A DNA stretch of 64,000 bases from Blautia argi. Its GTDB lineage: Bacteria; Bacillota; Clostridia; Lachnospirales; Lachnospiraceae. Of the stretch, positions 46,488 to 54,947 are shown one piece after another. Numbering within the stretch: position 1 is the stretch's first letter; each line of letters starts with the position of its first letter. The stretch is taken from NCBI RefSeq assembly GCF_003287895.1, contig NZ_CP030280.1, positions 2,362,501 through 2,426,500 on the forward strand, given 5' to 3'. A model generated the notes under the pieces. It had not been told where the DNA came from, did not search any database, and saw only the letters and a program-made list of their open reading frames with translations. Position numbers and translations under genes: made by a program.

Positions 46488-46715
46488 TTATGCAACTGCA
46501 AACTTATCCAGGTAGCTGTTGAATTTTTCATCATGTCCATTGCATCTCACGGTAAGAATTCTTGTTAAATCCATACTCAGCACACCTAATATTGACTTTG
46601 CATCAATAATCACTCTGTTATAGAAAATGTCAATATCAAAGTCACACTTGCTGGCCTCGTTGACAAATTCCTTTACATCTTCTTTTGCAGTCAGTTTAAT
46701 CTTGCGCTCTACCAT
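46488..46715 (-). CDS. HPr-like protein without the phosphorylated histidine
   Basis: The 75-residue protein matches the HPr fold after the first strand: VKEFVNEASKCDFDID, then IIDAKSILGVLSMDL, which keeps the Ser46-equivalent region, then ILTVRCNGHDEKFNSYLDKF. The active-site loop GLHARPA of true HPr is absent (KLTAKEDV stands there), so it cannot carry phosphate from enzyme I at His15. It may be a regulatory relative. The start at 46715 has AAAGGA upstream; the 36 upstream codons contain the promoter. Confidence 0.85.
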   Translation of the reverse strand: MVERKIKLTAKEDVKEFVNEASKCDFDIDIFYNRVIIDAKSILGVLSMDLTRILTVRCNGHDEKFNSYLDKFAVA

Positions 46716-46791
46716 AAAATCATCGTCCTTTCTATCATAAGATTCGGAAAAATCATTTGGTCTGCAGCATTCCTCTTTCTGCATTAGTGGT

Positions 46792-46820
46792 ATTATCACA
46801 CCCAATCCGTCATTTGTCAA
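46792..46820 (-). promoter_or_regulatory. promoter of the HPr-like gene
   Basis: TTGACA (46815-46820) and GATAAT (46792-46797) are 17 bases apart. The leader is about 70 bases. Confidence 0.85.
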
Positions 46821-46836
46821 CAAAATACGACCTTAT

Positions 46837-46849
46837 CTGGTACTACCAG
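46837..46849 (-). promoter_or_regulatory. 13-bp palindrome upstream of the HPr-like promoter
   Basis: CTGGTACTACCAG is a perfect palindrome 17 bases upstream of the -35. CTGGTA/TACCAG half-sites also occur before the ECF S component gene at 49.4 kb. The binding protein is unknown. Confidence 0.5.
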
Positions 46850-46938
46850 TTTTTACTTGTTTTTTGTAAGTGTTTACATTTTCTTAACATACTTTCTTTT
46901 GCTTTTCATGAAAAATCCCCCATTTTTTTGTCTGTTTC

Positions 46939-46980
46939 AAAAAAAGAACCGGTTCCTTATGTGGAAACCGATTCTTTTTG
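46939..46980 (-). terminator. terminator downstream of the Mrp-like gene
   Basis: AAAAAGAA plus CGGTT pair with AACCG plus TTCTTTTT around a short loop with small bulges. T tracts lie on both strands. It ends the mrp transcript and could also face the other way. Confidence 0.8.
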
Positions 46981-47019
46981 ACAGCTTTTTCTTCAATTTT
47001 TCTCTATTTTTATATGGAA

Positions 47020-47862
47020 TTATACCTGTGGAAGATATTTTCCTGCATCAGCCAGATAAGTATTTACCACACCTGCAAACTGACCTGCATCTACGGCTGC
47101 TGCCATATCCGGGTCTAATGGCATTTTACCGATAACCGGAACCTGCACCTCTGCTGCCGCTGCCTCTACCTTGCTCTCGCCAAATACATAGATGGCTTTT
47201 CCGCAGTCCGGGCATTTCACAAAACTGTAGTTTTCTACCAGTCCAAACACAGGCACATTCATCATTTTTGCCATATTATAGGCTTTTTTTACAATCATCT
47301 GTACCAAATCCTGAGGGGAGGATACAATCACAATTCCGTCAATAGGAAGGGACTGGAACACGGTCAGAGGTACATCTCCTGTTCCCGGCGGCATATCTAC
47401 AAACAGATAATCCAGTTCGCCCCATACCACGTCTGTCCAGAACTGCTTTACCATGTTGGCAAGAATCGGTCCTCTCCAGATAACCGGTGCATCTTCCTGG
47501 GGAAGCAGGAGGTTGATGGACATAACCTTAATGTCATTTCCTGTTTCCATAGGATAAATTCCCTTCTCATCTGCAACGGCAGATCCCTTTAAGCCATACA
47601 TTCTGGGAATAGAAGGACCTGTAATATCTGCGTCCATAATTCCCACCTTATATCCCTGATATGCCATTTCATTGGCAAGAGATGCTGTGACAAAGGATTT
47701 TCCCACGCCGCCCTTTCCGCTGACTACACCGATAACCTTCTTAATTTTAGAATGTTCATTCAGTGTTTCTTTGGGGATACCGCCTCCTTTGGCGCTGCTG
47801 CAGCCAGCACAGCTTTCTTTGCTGCAGGTCTTGCTGTCACACTGTCTTTTTTCTTCACTCAT
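47020..47862 (-). CDS. Mrp/NBP35 family P-loop ATPase (iron-sulfur cluster carrier)
   Basis: Mrp-type ATPases carry and deliver Fe-S clusters. The 280-residue protein has the deviant Walker A GVVSGKGGVGKSFVTASLA near 46, IMDADITGPSIPRMYGL, VDMPPGTGDVPLT, and the cluster-binding pair in FVKCPDCGKAIYVFG near 220. The N-terminus has a Cys-rich stretch (CDSKTCSKESCAGC) of the NBP35 type, which may hold a second cluster. AGGAGG precedes the start. It lies 42 bases after a CsoR-like regulator gene. Confidence 0.93.
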   Translation of the reverse strand: MSEEKRQCDSKTCSKESCAGCSSAKGGGIPKETLNEHSKIKKVIGVVSGKGGVGKSFVTASLANEMAYQGYKVGIMDADITGPSIPRMYGLKGSAVADEKGIYPMETGNDIKVMSINLLLPQEDAPVIWRGPILANMVKQFWTDVVWGELDYLFVDMPPGTGDVPLTVFQSLPIDGIVIVSSPQDLVQMIVKKAYNMAKMMNVPVFGLVENYSFVKCPDCGKAIYVFGESKVEAAAAEVQVPVIGKMPLDPDMAAAVDAGQFAGVVNTYLADAGKYLPQV

Positions 47863-47904
47863 GACTGTTCCTCCTGGTTTCTTTTCTGTATTTTCTATGA
47901 AAAT

Positions 47905-48240
47905 TTATTTCATAAAACGGTCAATGGCTTTGTTTAATTCCTCCAGAGCCTCTGTATCTCCATGCTCAATGGCATCTACGATACAGTGTTCAATATGGTC
48001 CTGAAGAATCACTTTTCCGGTATTGTTAATGGCTGACTTTACGGCAGAAAGCTGTATCAGCACCTCGCTGCAGTCCCTGCCTTCCTCCACCATACGGCGA
48101 ATAGATTCCAAATGGCCGATTGCGCGGGAAAGACGGTTTAACACTGCTTTTGTATGCGTATGACTATGGGTATGTCCGTGGCTGTGGCTGACTACAGTCC
48201 CGTCTTCCAGTACATGGGTATGCTCCTGATGTTTTTCCAT
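47905..48240 (-). CDS. CsoR/FrmR-family metal- or formaldehyde-sensing repressor, His-rich N-terminus
   Basis: The C-terminal 80 residues are the four-helix CsoR/RcnR/FrmR domain: VLNRLSRAIGHLESIRRMVEEG, the cysteine in GRDCSEVLIQL and HIEHCIVDAIEHGD. The cysteine and histidine positions match copper- or nickel-type sensors. The N-terminal 30 residues are very His-rich (SHSHGHTHSHTHT), which could bind metal. I start at 48240 because AGGAGG fits there. It is directly upstream of the Mrp ATPase, so it may control iron-sulfur or metal handling. Confidence 0.87.
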   Translation of the reverse strand: MEKHQEHTHVLEDGTVVSHSHGHTHSHTHTKAVLNRLSRAIGHLESIRRMVEEGRDCSEVLIQLSAVKSAINNTGKVILQDHIEHCIVDAIEHGDTEALEELNKAIDRFMK

Positions 48241-48311
48241 ATCCCTGTTCCTCCTTTCTCGCACTCTTCTCATTATATCAGACCTTCCTGAAAAAGCAAT
48301 GTTTAAAACCC

Positions 48312-48551
48312 TTAAAAACGGGAAAAGGTATACCTCTGGTGAATGGCTGCGGTCATAACGTCAAAAACCACGCTGCCGTCCTCCTTATCTGTTCTTTCGA
48401 TTTTAAGTTCTGCTTCATTTTTAAACTTTTCTTTTACATAAGCTTCCAAATCCGCCTGTTCTGGAAGCTCAATTTCTTCTATAAAAATATCTCGCATCTG
48501 ATTTCCGGGACAAAGATTAAAGATCTCCCGAATCACCTCATATTCCTGCAT
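48312..48551 (-). CDS. conserved hypothetical protein, 79 residues
   Basis: The product starts QEYEVIREIFNLCPGNQM and continues with an acidic, helical and strand-rich core that ends HQRYTFSRF. There is no signal or membrane segment and no motif I recognise. The start at 48551 has a repeated AGGAGGAGCAGGA purine run upstream; an ATG eight codons earlier is possible. It probably begins the transcript leading to the CsoR-like gene, 71 bases downstream. Confidence 0.72.
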   Translation of the reverse strand: MQEYEVIREIFNLCPGNQMRDIFIEEIELPEQADLEAYVKEKFKNEAELKIERTDKEDGSVVFDVMTAAIHQRYTFSRF

Positions 48552-48641
48552 TTCCTGCTCCTCCTGCTTTGTCATGTAATGTATAATGTAACCATTCTAC
48601 CACACTTTCCCCCTCTTTTTGTAAAAAAAGTGAAAAAGAAA

Positions 48642-48670
48642 TTGCCATTGCGCGAAATATATCGTATTAT
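48642..48670 (+). promoter_or_regulatory. promoter of xpt
   Basis: TTGCCA (48642-48647) and TATTAT (48665-48670) are 17 bases apart. The leader is only about 26 bases, which leaves no room for a purine riboswitch. Confidence 0.75.
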
Positions 48671-48702
48671 GTTATTTATCGAAAATACAGGAGGAATCGC
48701 AA

Positions 48703-49275
48703 ATGCAGCTTTTAAAGGAACGCATTTTAAAAGACGGGATTGTAAAACCGGGGAATGTTTTGAAAGTAGACAGCTTTCTCAATCATCAAATGGATATTCC
48801 CCTTATTAACGAAATTGGAAAGGAATTTAAGCGGATTTATGCAGACGCGCCGATTACCAAAATTCTCACCATTGAGGCTTCCGGTATTGGTATTGCCTGT
48901 ATCGCGGCTCAGTACTTTAACGTGCCTGTTGTTTTTGCAAAAAAATCACAGAGCCTGAATCTGGACGGCGAAATGTACTGTACAAAAATTGAATCCTTTA
49001 CACATAAAAAGGTCTATGATGTTATTCTTTCCAAAAAATTCTTAAACGCAGATGACCATGTGCTGATTATTGACGATTTTCTTGCCAATGGCTGTGCCTT
49101 AAACGGACTGATTGAAATCGTCCGCAACTCCGGCGCAGTTTTGGAGGGAACCGGCATTGTAATTGAAAAAGGCTTTCAGCACGGGGGAGATTTATTAAGA
49201 GAAAAAGGTGTTCGTGTGGAATCACTTGCCATTATTGATTCCATGACTGATGATTCTCTGGTTTTCCGTGAGTAA
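48703..49275 (+). CDS. xpt: xanthine phosphoribosyltransferase
   Basis: Xpt salvages xanthine to XMP using PRPP. The 190-residue protein starts [12 protein letters not shown] and has [19 protein letters not shown] near 26, the PPi-binding loop EASGIG near 62 and the PRPP motif [16 protein letters not shown] near 124. AGGAGG precedes the start. It is a single-gene unit with its own promoter and terminator. In Bacillus xpt is under a guanine riboswitch with pbuX; neither is seen here. Confidence 0.96.
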   Translation: MQLLKERILKDGIVKPGNVLKVDSFLNHQMDIPLINEIGKEFKRIYADAPITKILTIEASGIGIACIAAQYFNVPVVFAKKSQSLNLDGEMYCTKIESFTHKKVYDVILSKKFLNADDHVLIIDDFLANGCALNGLIEIVRNSGAVLEGTGIVIEKGFQHGGDLLREKGVRVESLAIIDSMTDDSLVFRE

Positions 49276-49291
49276 GCTTTGAAAACTGATG

Positions 49292-49367
49292 AGGCTGCCG
49301 TATGAAGCCATGAGCAGGAATATTTTTATATTCTCGATATGCGCTTCATACGGCAGCCTTGTTTTTT
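49292..49367 (+). terminator. terminator of xpt
   Basis: AGGCTGCCGTATGAAGC (49292-49308) and its exact complement (49343-49359) make a 17-bp stem. The 34-base loop contains a second small stem (GAATAT with ATATTC). A T tract follows. Confidence 0.92.
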
Positions 49368-49393
49368 CAAAAACTGGTATGGTCGATTAATTC

Positions 49394-49433
49394 AAAACTG
49401 GATATTTATTAAATACCAGTTTTGGATTATAGT
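49394..49433 (+). promoter_or_regulatory. operator overlapping the promoter of the ECF S component gene
   Basis: AAAACTGGATATTT and AAATACCAGTTTT (49394-49423) form a near-perfect inverted repeat over the -35 (TTTATT 49405-49410), with TATAGT at 49428-49433 as the -10, 17 bases away. A further copy of the left half, AAAACTGGTAT, lies at 49370-49380. A repressor could block the promoter, or the two left copies could compete in an RNA fold. The regulator is unknown. Confidence 0.6.
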
Positions 49434-49462
49434 AGTAAAAACAAATTTGAAGGGAGAATATT

Positions 49463-49993
49463 ATGAAAACAAACACCAAAAAGCTGATTCTCACCGCACT
49501 TTTCGCTGCCCTTAGCTGCATAGCCACCATGTCTATCCGAATTCCAACCCCTGGCACCGGAGGATACATTCACCCCGGAGATGCCATTGTCATTCTCTCC
49601 GGAGTTCTTTTAGGCCCTGTATATGGCTTCCTTGCTGCCGGAATCGGTTCCTGCATGTCTGACCTTTTAGGCGGATATCTGGTCTATGCACCTGTAACCT
49701 TTCTTATAAAAGGACTGGTCGCTGCTTTTTCTGCCCTTGCATATCGAAAAATTGCCAAATCCGGCAAATATGCCTATGCAGGTATTGCAGTTGGAGGTAT
49801 TCTGGATATCCTCCTTGTAGCAGGAGGATATTTCCTCTTTGAAGTTCTCCTCTATGGGCCAGGCGCTGCTGCCAGTGTTCCCGCAAACCTGATTCAGGGA
49901 ACCGGCGGACTGATTCTGTCACTTCTTCTGTACCCGGTGCTTACCGCGGTTCCGGAAGTTCGGAAAATGCTGGCTCCAAAAGTATCCCATTAA
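49463..49993 (+). CDS. ECF transporter S component, vitamin-type
   Basis: The 176-residue protein has six hydrophobic segments and the S-component features: KKLILTALFAALSCIATMSI near the start with the small-residue helix that docks on EcfT, PTPGTGGYIHPGDAIV, and GSCMSDLLGGYLVYAPVTF. It works with EcfA1, EcfA2 and EcfT, encoded 22-24 kb away. The substrate cannot be read from sequence; pyridoxine- or hydroxymethylpyrimidine-type relatives are candidates. AAGGGAG precedes the ATG. Its stop overlaps that of the convergent GNAT gene by four bases. Confidence 0.88.
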   Translation: MKTNTKKLILTALFAALSCIATMSIRIPTPGTGGYIHPGDAIVILSGVLLGPVYGFLAAGIGSCMSDLLGGYLVYAPVTFLIKGLVAAFSALAYRKIAKSGKYAYAGIAVGGILDILLVAGGYFLFEVLLYGPGAAASVPANLIQGTGGLILSLLLYPVLTAVPEVRKMLAPKVSH

Positions 49994-50436
49994 GGGCGAT
50001 CTTTTATCATCTGATAATAATTCAGTTCCTTATAGCCCAGACGGTCATAAAGTGCAATGGCTCTCTTGTTGCTGTAGGTAGCCTCCAGACGGAAGCGTTT
50101 TGCATCTGGATATTCCTTTTCCACCCATGCAAACACCTGGGTTCCATACCCTTTTCCTCTGGAGCTGCTCTTAAAGAACAGCTCGTCCAGCCAGATTACC
50201 ATACCGCCTGCTTCATTGCTCCAGGTAATGGCTATCAGAAAATAACCTGCCACGCCGTTTTCGTCCTCCAGCATCAGGGTTCTGGAGTATTCCCGGCTTC
50301 GCAGACACTCCTGCAGAGTTCTCTCAAAATGTTCCTCCGGTATATCGTGATCACATGCCGGTCCTCCGTAAAATTCCTTTGCCATGGCAAAAAATTCCTG
50401 TCTGTCTTCCTCTTTTATATCTCTAATTGTCAGCAT
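49990..50436 (-). CDS. GNAT family N-acetyltransferase
   Basis: The 148-residue protein has a clean GNAT pattern: LTIRDIKEEDRQEFFAMA, GVAGYFLIAITWS, WLDELFFKSSSRGKGYGTQV (acetyl-CoA loop), and EATYSNKRAIALYDRLGYKEL. The substrate is unknown. It is the last gene of the exoA-selD-csd-dinB transcript, 21 bases after the 67-residue gene. Confidence 0.92.
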   Translation of the reverse strand: MLTIRDIKEEDRQEFFAMAKEFYGGPACDHDIPEEHFERTLQECLRSREYSRTLMLEDENGVAGYFLIAITWSNEAGGMVIWLDELFFKSSSRGKGYGTQVFAWVEKEYPDAKRFRLEATYSNKRAIALYDRLGYKELNYYQMIKDRP

Positions 50437-50457
50437 ATCTTTTTTCCTTCCTGTTCT

Positions 50458-50661
50458 CTATTTTTCATTTAAACTATCCAAAAATGCAAATACCTGCTTC
50501 ATCATTTCACAGTTCTCACCATGGGGACAGTTTCCATAATCGCAATCAATTCTGTCCAAAAAAAAGCATTCTTTATCCCGACAGAATTCTCCGATGGCAG
50601 TTCTTGCCATATCATAATTTTTACAGTATCCGTTGAAAAATTCTTCTCTGATTTCACTCAT
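50458..50661 (-). CDS. conserved small Cys-rich protein, unknown function
   Basis: The 67-residue product has six cysteines, in NGYCKNY, EFCRDKECFF and DCDYGNCPHGENC. The grouping suggests a metal site, perhaps zinc or an iron-sulfur cluster. No signal peptide or membrane segment is seen. It overlaps the end of dinB by eight bases, so it is probably translated with it. I do not recognise a named family. Confidence 0.75.
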   Translation of the reverse strand: MSEIREEFFNGYCKNYDMARTAIGEFCRDKECFFLDRIDCDYGNCPHGENCEMMKQVFAFLDSLNEK

Positions 50662-51928
50662 TTTTCTGTTTTCCTCTTAGTGTTTTTAAATCCACCTGAC
50701 GCCCGTCCGGATGCCCGCCTGCCATATTTTCCACCCTGGAGTTATCCAGAAAGGAAGCGCGCATAATGGCATTGCTTCCGAATTTTTTTCGTATCTGGTC
50801 AACTGCCTGATCCATTTTTTCCATTTTTTCGTAGTCTGTGGTATCAAAAAGGCTGAGCTGTCTGCCCTTTTCTTCTCTGGATACCCGGCTGGTATGCACC
50901 CCTAAAAGACGTATGGGCGCACCGTCCCAAAGCTCATCAAACAGACGGCAGACTGCATGGTAAATCTCCTCCGTAAGATTAGTCGGCGCCTGCATCACAC
51001 ATTGATGGGATACAGTTTGCATCTCAAAATTCCGAATAGAAACAGACACAACCTCTGCCTTTATGCCGTCCTTTCTAAGACGGGAGGATACGGTTTCGCA
51101 AAGGGAAAGCAACACCATTTTTGCCGTACTTTCTTCTGTAACATCAGAGGCAACTGTGGTACTGTTGCTGTATCCCTTATTCTCCTGTACCTCACTCTCC
51201 ACCAAAGAAGAATCCCTGCCATTGGCAAAATTCCAGATACTTTCCCCCTGTTTTTTCAGGTGATGCCGCAGCACTTCCACATCTGTATTTGCCAGTTCTC
51301 CAATGGTATAAATCCCCAGTTTTTTCAATATCTGCTCTGTGGCATGTCCTACAAACAGCAGATTTGACACTGGAAGCGGCCACATTTTTTTCTCAATGTC
51401 CTTCTGAAAAAGTGTGTGTACCTTGTCCGGTTTTTCAAAATCTGATGCCATTTTAGCCAGATATTTTTTATCGGAAATCCCAATATTTACTGTAAATCCC
51501 AGTTCCCTGCTGATACGGTTTTTCAGTTTATGGGCAAAAGCCACCGGCTCTCCGATAAGGGTATCCATGCCACTCATATCCATAAAGGCTTCGTCAATAC
51601 TGTACTGCTCTACGTCCGGGCTGTATTCCCTTAAAATCTCCATAAATTTCTGAGAATACTGACGGTACATGGCATGGTGCGCCGGAACCACTGTAAGTCC
51701 GGGGCATTTTCTCAAGGCGTCTGTAAGCGGCTCCCCGGTACGCACGCCAAAGGCCTTTGCAGACAGGGATTTTGCCAGAATAATTCCTCGACGTTTGCTC
51801 TTATCGCCTCCCACTGCACTGGGAATTTCCCGCAAATCCACGGTTCCCTGCTGCTCCCGCAGGCGGTACACAGCCTCCCAGGATAAAAATGCACTGTTTA
51901 CATCAACATGAAAAATCACTGTCCCCAT
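50654..51928 (-). CDS. Y-family DNA polymerase (DinB/Pol IV type)
   Basis: This translesion polymerase copies damaged templates at low fidelity. The 424-residue protein has the catalytic VIFHVDVNSAFLSWEAVY near 3, the YSIDEAFMDMSGMD motif near 110, KYLAKMASDFEKPDKVHT and the helix-hairpin-helix region KKLGIYTIGELANTDVEVL, then a little-finger domain. The second motif confirms activity. It lies 19 bases after the csd gene. No LexA-type box was seen nearby. Confidence 0.95.
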   Translation of the reverse strand: MGTVIFHVDVNSAFLSWEAVYRLREQQGTVDLREIPSAVGGDKSKRRGIILAKSLSAKAFGVRTGEPLTDALRKCPGLTVVPAHHAMYRQYSQKFMEILREYSPDVEQYSIDEAFMDMSGMDTLIGEPVAFAHKLKNRISRELGFTVNIGISDKKYLAKMASDFEKPDKVHTLFQKDIEKKMWPLPVSNLLFVGHATEQILKKLGIYTIGELANTDVEVLRHHLKKQGESIWNFANGRDSSLVESEVQENKGYSNSTTVASDVTEESTAKMVLLSLCETVSSRLRKDGIKAEVVSVSIRNFEMQTVSHQCVMQAPTNLTEEIYHAVCRLFDELWDGAPIRLLGVHTSRVSREEKGRQLSLFDTTDYEKMEKMDQAVDQIRKKFGSNAIMRASFLDNSRVENMAGGHPDGRQVDLKTLRGKQKNE

Positions 51929-51947
51929 ATCTGCATTCCGCCTTTCC

Positions 51948-53081
51948 CTAAAATGCCAGCTTTTTCACTGCCCAGGCTGCCTTTAAAACCTCTTCCTCTG
52001 TATTAAACCAAGAAAAAGAAAACCTGAGCGTTCCCTGCTTTTCAGTTCCCAATGCCCGATGTATCAGAGGCGCACAGTGTATGCCTGCACGAACTGCAAT
52101 CTCATATTCCTGCCAGAGCAAATCTCCCATTCCCTTGGAGTCATAATCCCGAATATTTAAGGAAACCACAGCCCCTCTTTGGGGAGTTTCAAAATCTCCG
52201 TAAACGGTAACACCCGGAATCTTTTTGACCTCTCTGTAAAAAATCCCGGTAAGAAAAGCCTCATGCTTCTGAATGTCCTCAATCCCTGTTTCTTTCAGAA
52301 AATCAAAGGCAGCAGACAGCCCTGCAATGCCATGTCCGTTTGCCGTACCAGCCTCCAGAACCTCCGGCATTTCCTGCGGGTGCTCCTTCTCAAAGGAACG
52401 GATTCCGCTTCCTCCCACTTTAAAAGGGGGCAGTATAAGTCCAGGTTTTATGCAGATTCCGCCTGTTCCCTGAGGGCCGAAAAGCCCCTTATGTCCGGTA
52501 AAACACAAAATATCTGCGCCCATTTCTTTCATATTTACGGGCATACAACCTGCACTCTGAGAAATATCAGCCAGCAGACGAATGTCTCTCTCCCAGCACA
52601 ATTTACAAAGTTCTGATACAGGGAAAAGATTTCCCGTCACATTGGAAACATGGGTAACAAACACCCATGAGGTATTTGGTCTTATGGCCTTTTCTATCTC
52701 TTTTAAGGAAATTTTTCCCTGGCTGTCTGCTTTTACAATAGTCAGCTCTGCCCCTTCTTTTTCCTTTCGATACAGAGGACGAAGTACTGAATTGTGCTCT
52801 GCCTCTGTGACAATTATATGCATACCCGGCTTCACAATTCCCTGAATTGCCAGATTCAGCGCCTCTGTGGCATTCCCGGTAAATGCTACCTGAGAACTAT
52901 CTGCTACTCCAAAAAAATCGGCCGCCTTTTCCCTTGCCCTATACAACTCTCTTGCTGCCTCCATCGCCGGTCCGTGCATGCCTCTGGCGCTGTTTCCCAG
53001 CCTCCCCATGGCATCAAAAACTGCCTGCTTCACCTGCAGAGGCTTCACAAGTGTTGTGGCTGCATTATCCAGATAAATCAT
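51948..53081 (-). CDS. cysteine desulfurase-like class V aminotransferase
   Basis: This PLP enzyme takes sulfur from cysteine, or selenium from selenocysteine. The 377-residue protein starts MIYLDNAATTLVKP, has the PLP lysine in LCFTGHKGLFGPQGTGG near 195, TGNATEALNLAIQG and the acceptor cysteine in VRAGIHCAPLIHRALGT near 338, of the CsdA/SufS type. It overlaps selD by four bases (ATGA), a linkage seen in selenium metabolism, so it may supply selenium to SelD. This substrate assignment is inference. Confidence 0.9.
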   Translation of the reverse strand: MIYLDNAATTLVKPLQVKQAVFDAMGRLGNSARGMHGPAMEAARELYRAREKAADFFGVADSSQVAFTGNATEALNLAIQGIVKPGMHIIVTEAEHNSVLRPLYRKEKEGAELTIVKADSQGKISLKEIEKAIRPNTSWVFVTHVSNVTGNLFPVSELCKLCWERDIRLLADISQSAGCMPVNMKEMGADILCFTGHKGLFGPQGTGGICIKPGLILPPFKVGGSGIRSFEKEHPQEMPEVLEAGTANGHGIAGLSAAFDFLKETGIEDIQKHEAFLTGIFYREVKKIPGVTVYGDFETPQRGAVVSLNIRDYDSKGMGDLLWQEYEIAVRAGIHCAPLIHRALGTEKQGTLRFSFSWFNTEEEVLKAAWAVKKLAF

Positions 53082-54142
53082 GATTTTCCCCCTGCTTTTT
53101 TCACTTCCATATAGGTGCTTTTCTTCTCCAAAACCTTTCCGATAACCGCAAAAGGCGTCCTGATATCACTTTGCTTTAATGCCTTTAAAATCTCTTCTGC
53201 ATAGGCTTCTTCCACACTTATCAGCAGTCCTCCTGATGTCTGCGGGTCAAAAATCAGATCCTCCTCAGCCTCACAGACACCCTCTCCAAAAAGGATATCC
53301 GGCTTTTGATACCGTTTGTTTCGATAGGTTCCTTCTGGCACCAAACCCATGGCCGCATAGGAAAGAGCCTCCGGCAAAACAGGAAGCCTGTTTACCCAGA
53401 TTTCCAGTGTTGCCTCACTTGCCTTTGCAATTTCCAACCCATGTCCTGCCAGAGAAAATCCCGTCACATCCGTGCAGCAGTGAACCGGGAACTGTACAAG
53501 TACATCTCTGGCAGCTTTATTTAAGGAGGTCATACTCTCCACTGCTTTTTCTGCAGCAGCCTCAGAAGCCAGCTCTGCTTTCACTGCAGTATTGATAAGC
53601 CCAGTTCCCAAAGGCTTGGTAAGAATCAGCACATCTCCAGGCATTGCCCCCTTGTTTTTCCAGATTTTCTTCGGATGTACAAAGCCCGTAACTGCCATGC
53701 CGTATTTGGGTTCTTCATCATTAATGGAGTGTCCGCCTGCCAGAACTGCCCCGGCCTCCTTTACCTTATCTGCTCCGCCTGCCAGAATTTCTCCTAGGGT
53801 TTCCGCACCCAGACAGTTGGGATAAGCGACAATATTCAACGCCAGCTTCGGCTCTCCCCCCATGGCATAAATATCACTTAATGCATTGGCTGCTGCAATC
53901 TGTCCAAAGGTATATGCATCATCTGCCATGGGTGGAAAAAAGTCCAGAGTCTGAATCATAGCAAGATCTTCACTTATCTGATATACTGCCGCATCATCAG
54001 AGGTTTCCACTCCCACCAGCAGCCTTTCATCTGAAAACCGCGGCAGTTTTCCCACCACCTCCGAAAGAATCTGAGGAGAGAGCTTTGCCGCACAGCCGGC
54101 GCTTTTTGCAAATTGTGTTAAACGTATTTTTTCTTTTTCCAT
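53078..54142 (-). CDS. selD: selenide, water dikinase SelD
   Basis: SelD makes selenophosphate, the selenium donor for selenocysteine, selenouridine or selenium-dependent hydroxylases. The 354-residue protein has the active-site pair C17 and K20 in KSAGCAAKLSP, then TSDDAAVYQI with metal aspartates, MIQTLDFFPP, and GGHSINDEEPKYGMAVTG. Position 17 is cysteine encoded by TGC, not in-frame TGA, so this SelD is not itself a selenoprotein. No selA, selB or selC was seen in the window. It overlaps the csd gene. Confidence 0.95.
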   Translation of the reverse strand: MEKEKIRLTQFAKSAGCAAKLSPQILSEVVGKLPRFSDERLLVGVETSDDAAVYQISEDLAMIQTLDFFPPMADDAYTFGQIAAANALSDIYAMGGEPKLALNIVAYPNCLGAETLGEILAGGADKVKEAGAVLAGGHSINDEEPKYGMAVTGFVHPKKIWKNKGAMPGDVLILTKPLGTGLINTAVKAELASEAAAEKAVESMTSLNKAARDVLVQFPVHCCTDVTGFSLAGHGLEIAKASEATLEIWVNRLPVLPEALSYAAMGLVPEGTYRNKRYQKPDILFGEGVCEAEEDLIFDPQTSGGLLISVEEAYAEEILKALKQSDIRTPFAVIGKVLEKKSTYMEVKKAGGKS

Positions 54143-54146
54143 ATTC

Positions 54147-54905
54147 TTATTCCAGTCCTATCTGTACTTCTACCGGACAGTGGTCAGAACCAAATACCTC
54201 TGTGTGGATAGCCGCGCTGAGCAGCCTGTCCTCCAGTCTTTTGGAGATGCAGAAATAGTCAATGCGCCAGCCTGCATTCTTTTCCCTTGCCTTGAAGCGG
54301 TAAGACCACCAGGAATAAATTCCTGTTTCCTCAGGATAAAAATAGCGGAAGGTATCTGTGAATCCACTGTCCAGAAATTCTGTGAATTTTCCTCTTTCTT
54401 CGTCTGTAAAACCTGCATTTTTCCGATTGGTTTTTGGATTTTTCAGGTCAATCTCCTGATGCGCCACGTTTAAATCTCCGCACATAACCACCGGCTTTTT
54501 CTCGTCCAGTTTCTTTAAATATGCCCGGAAATCATCTTCCCATTTCATACGATACTCAAGTCTTGCCAGTTCGCTTTGGGAGTTTGGCGTGTACACTGTT
54601 ACCATATAAAAATTTTCATATTCCAGGGTAATGACGCGTCCCTCCTGATCATGCTCTTCAATTCCTATTCCGTAAGTGACCTGCAGAGGTTCTTTTTTTG
54701 TAAAAATGGCAGTTCCCGAATATCCCTTTTTCACCGCATAATTCCAGTAGCAAAAATACCCTTCCGGCGCAAAATCAATCTGTCCCTCCTGAAGCTTTGT
54801 TTCCTGAAGGCAAAAAAAATCAGCGTCCGCTTCTCTGAAATACTCGGTAAAGCCCTTTTGCACACAGGCGCGCAAACCATTTACATTCCACGAAATAAAT
54901 TTCAT
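54147..54905 (-). CDS. exodeoxyribonuclease III (ExoA type)
   Basis: This AP endonuclease and 3' exonuclease acts in base-excision repair. The 252-residue protein has [19 protein letters not shown], the metal glutamate in [48 protein letters not shown] and the catalytic histidine in [11 protein letters not shown]. It opens the repair-selenium gene cluster, four bases before selD. A promoter lies about 40 bases upstream. Confidence 0.96.
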   Translation of the reverse strand: MKFISWNVNGLRACVQKGFTEYFREADADFFCLQETKLQEGQIDFAPEGYFCYWNYAVKKGYSGTAIFTKKEPLQVTYGIGIEEHDQEGRVITLEYENFYMVTVYTPNSQSELARLEYRMKWEDDFRAYLKKLDEKKPVVMCGDLNVAHQEIDLKNPKTNRKNAGFTDEERGKFTEFLDSGFTDTFRYFYPEETGIYSWWSYRFKAREKNAGWRIDYFCISKRLEDRLLSAAIHTEVFGSDHCPVEVQIGLE

Positions 54906-54947
54906 TCTCTATCTCCTTTTCTTGTCTTTTTGCACATCTTTTATTTT

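Noticed and set aside
48576..48702. Guanine riboswitch upstream of xpt
   Set aside because: The mapped promoter leaves only about 26 bases of leader and no conserved riboswitch core is present.
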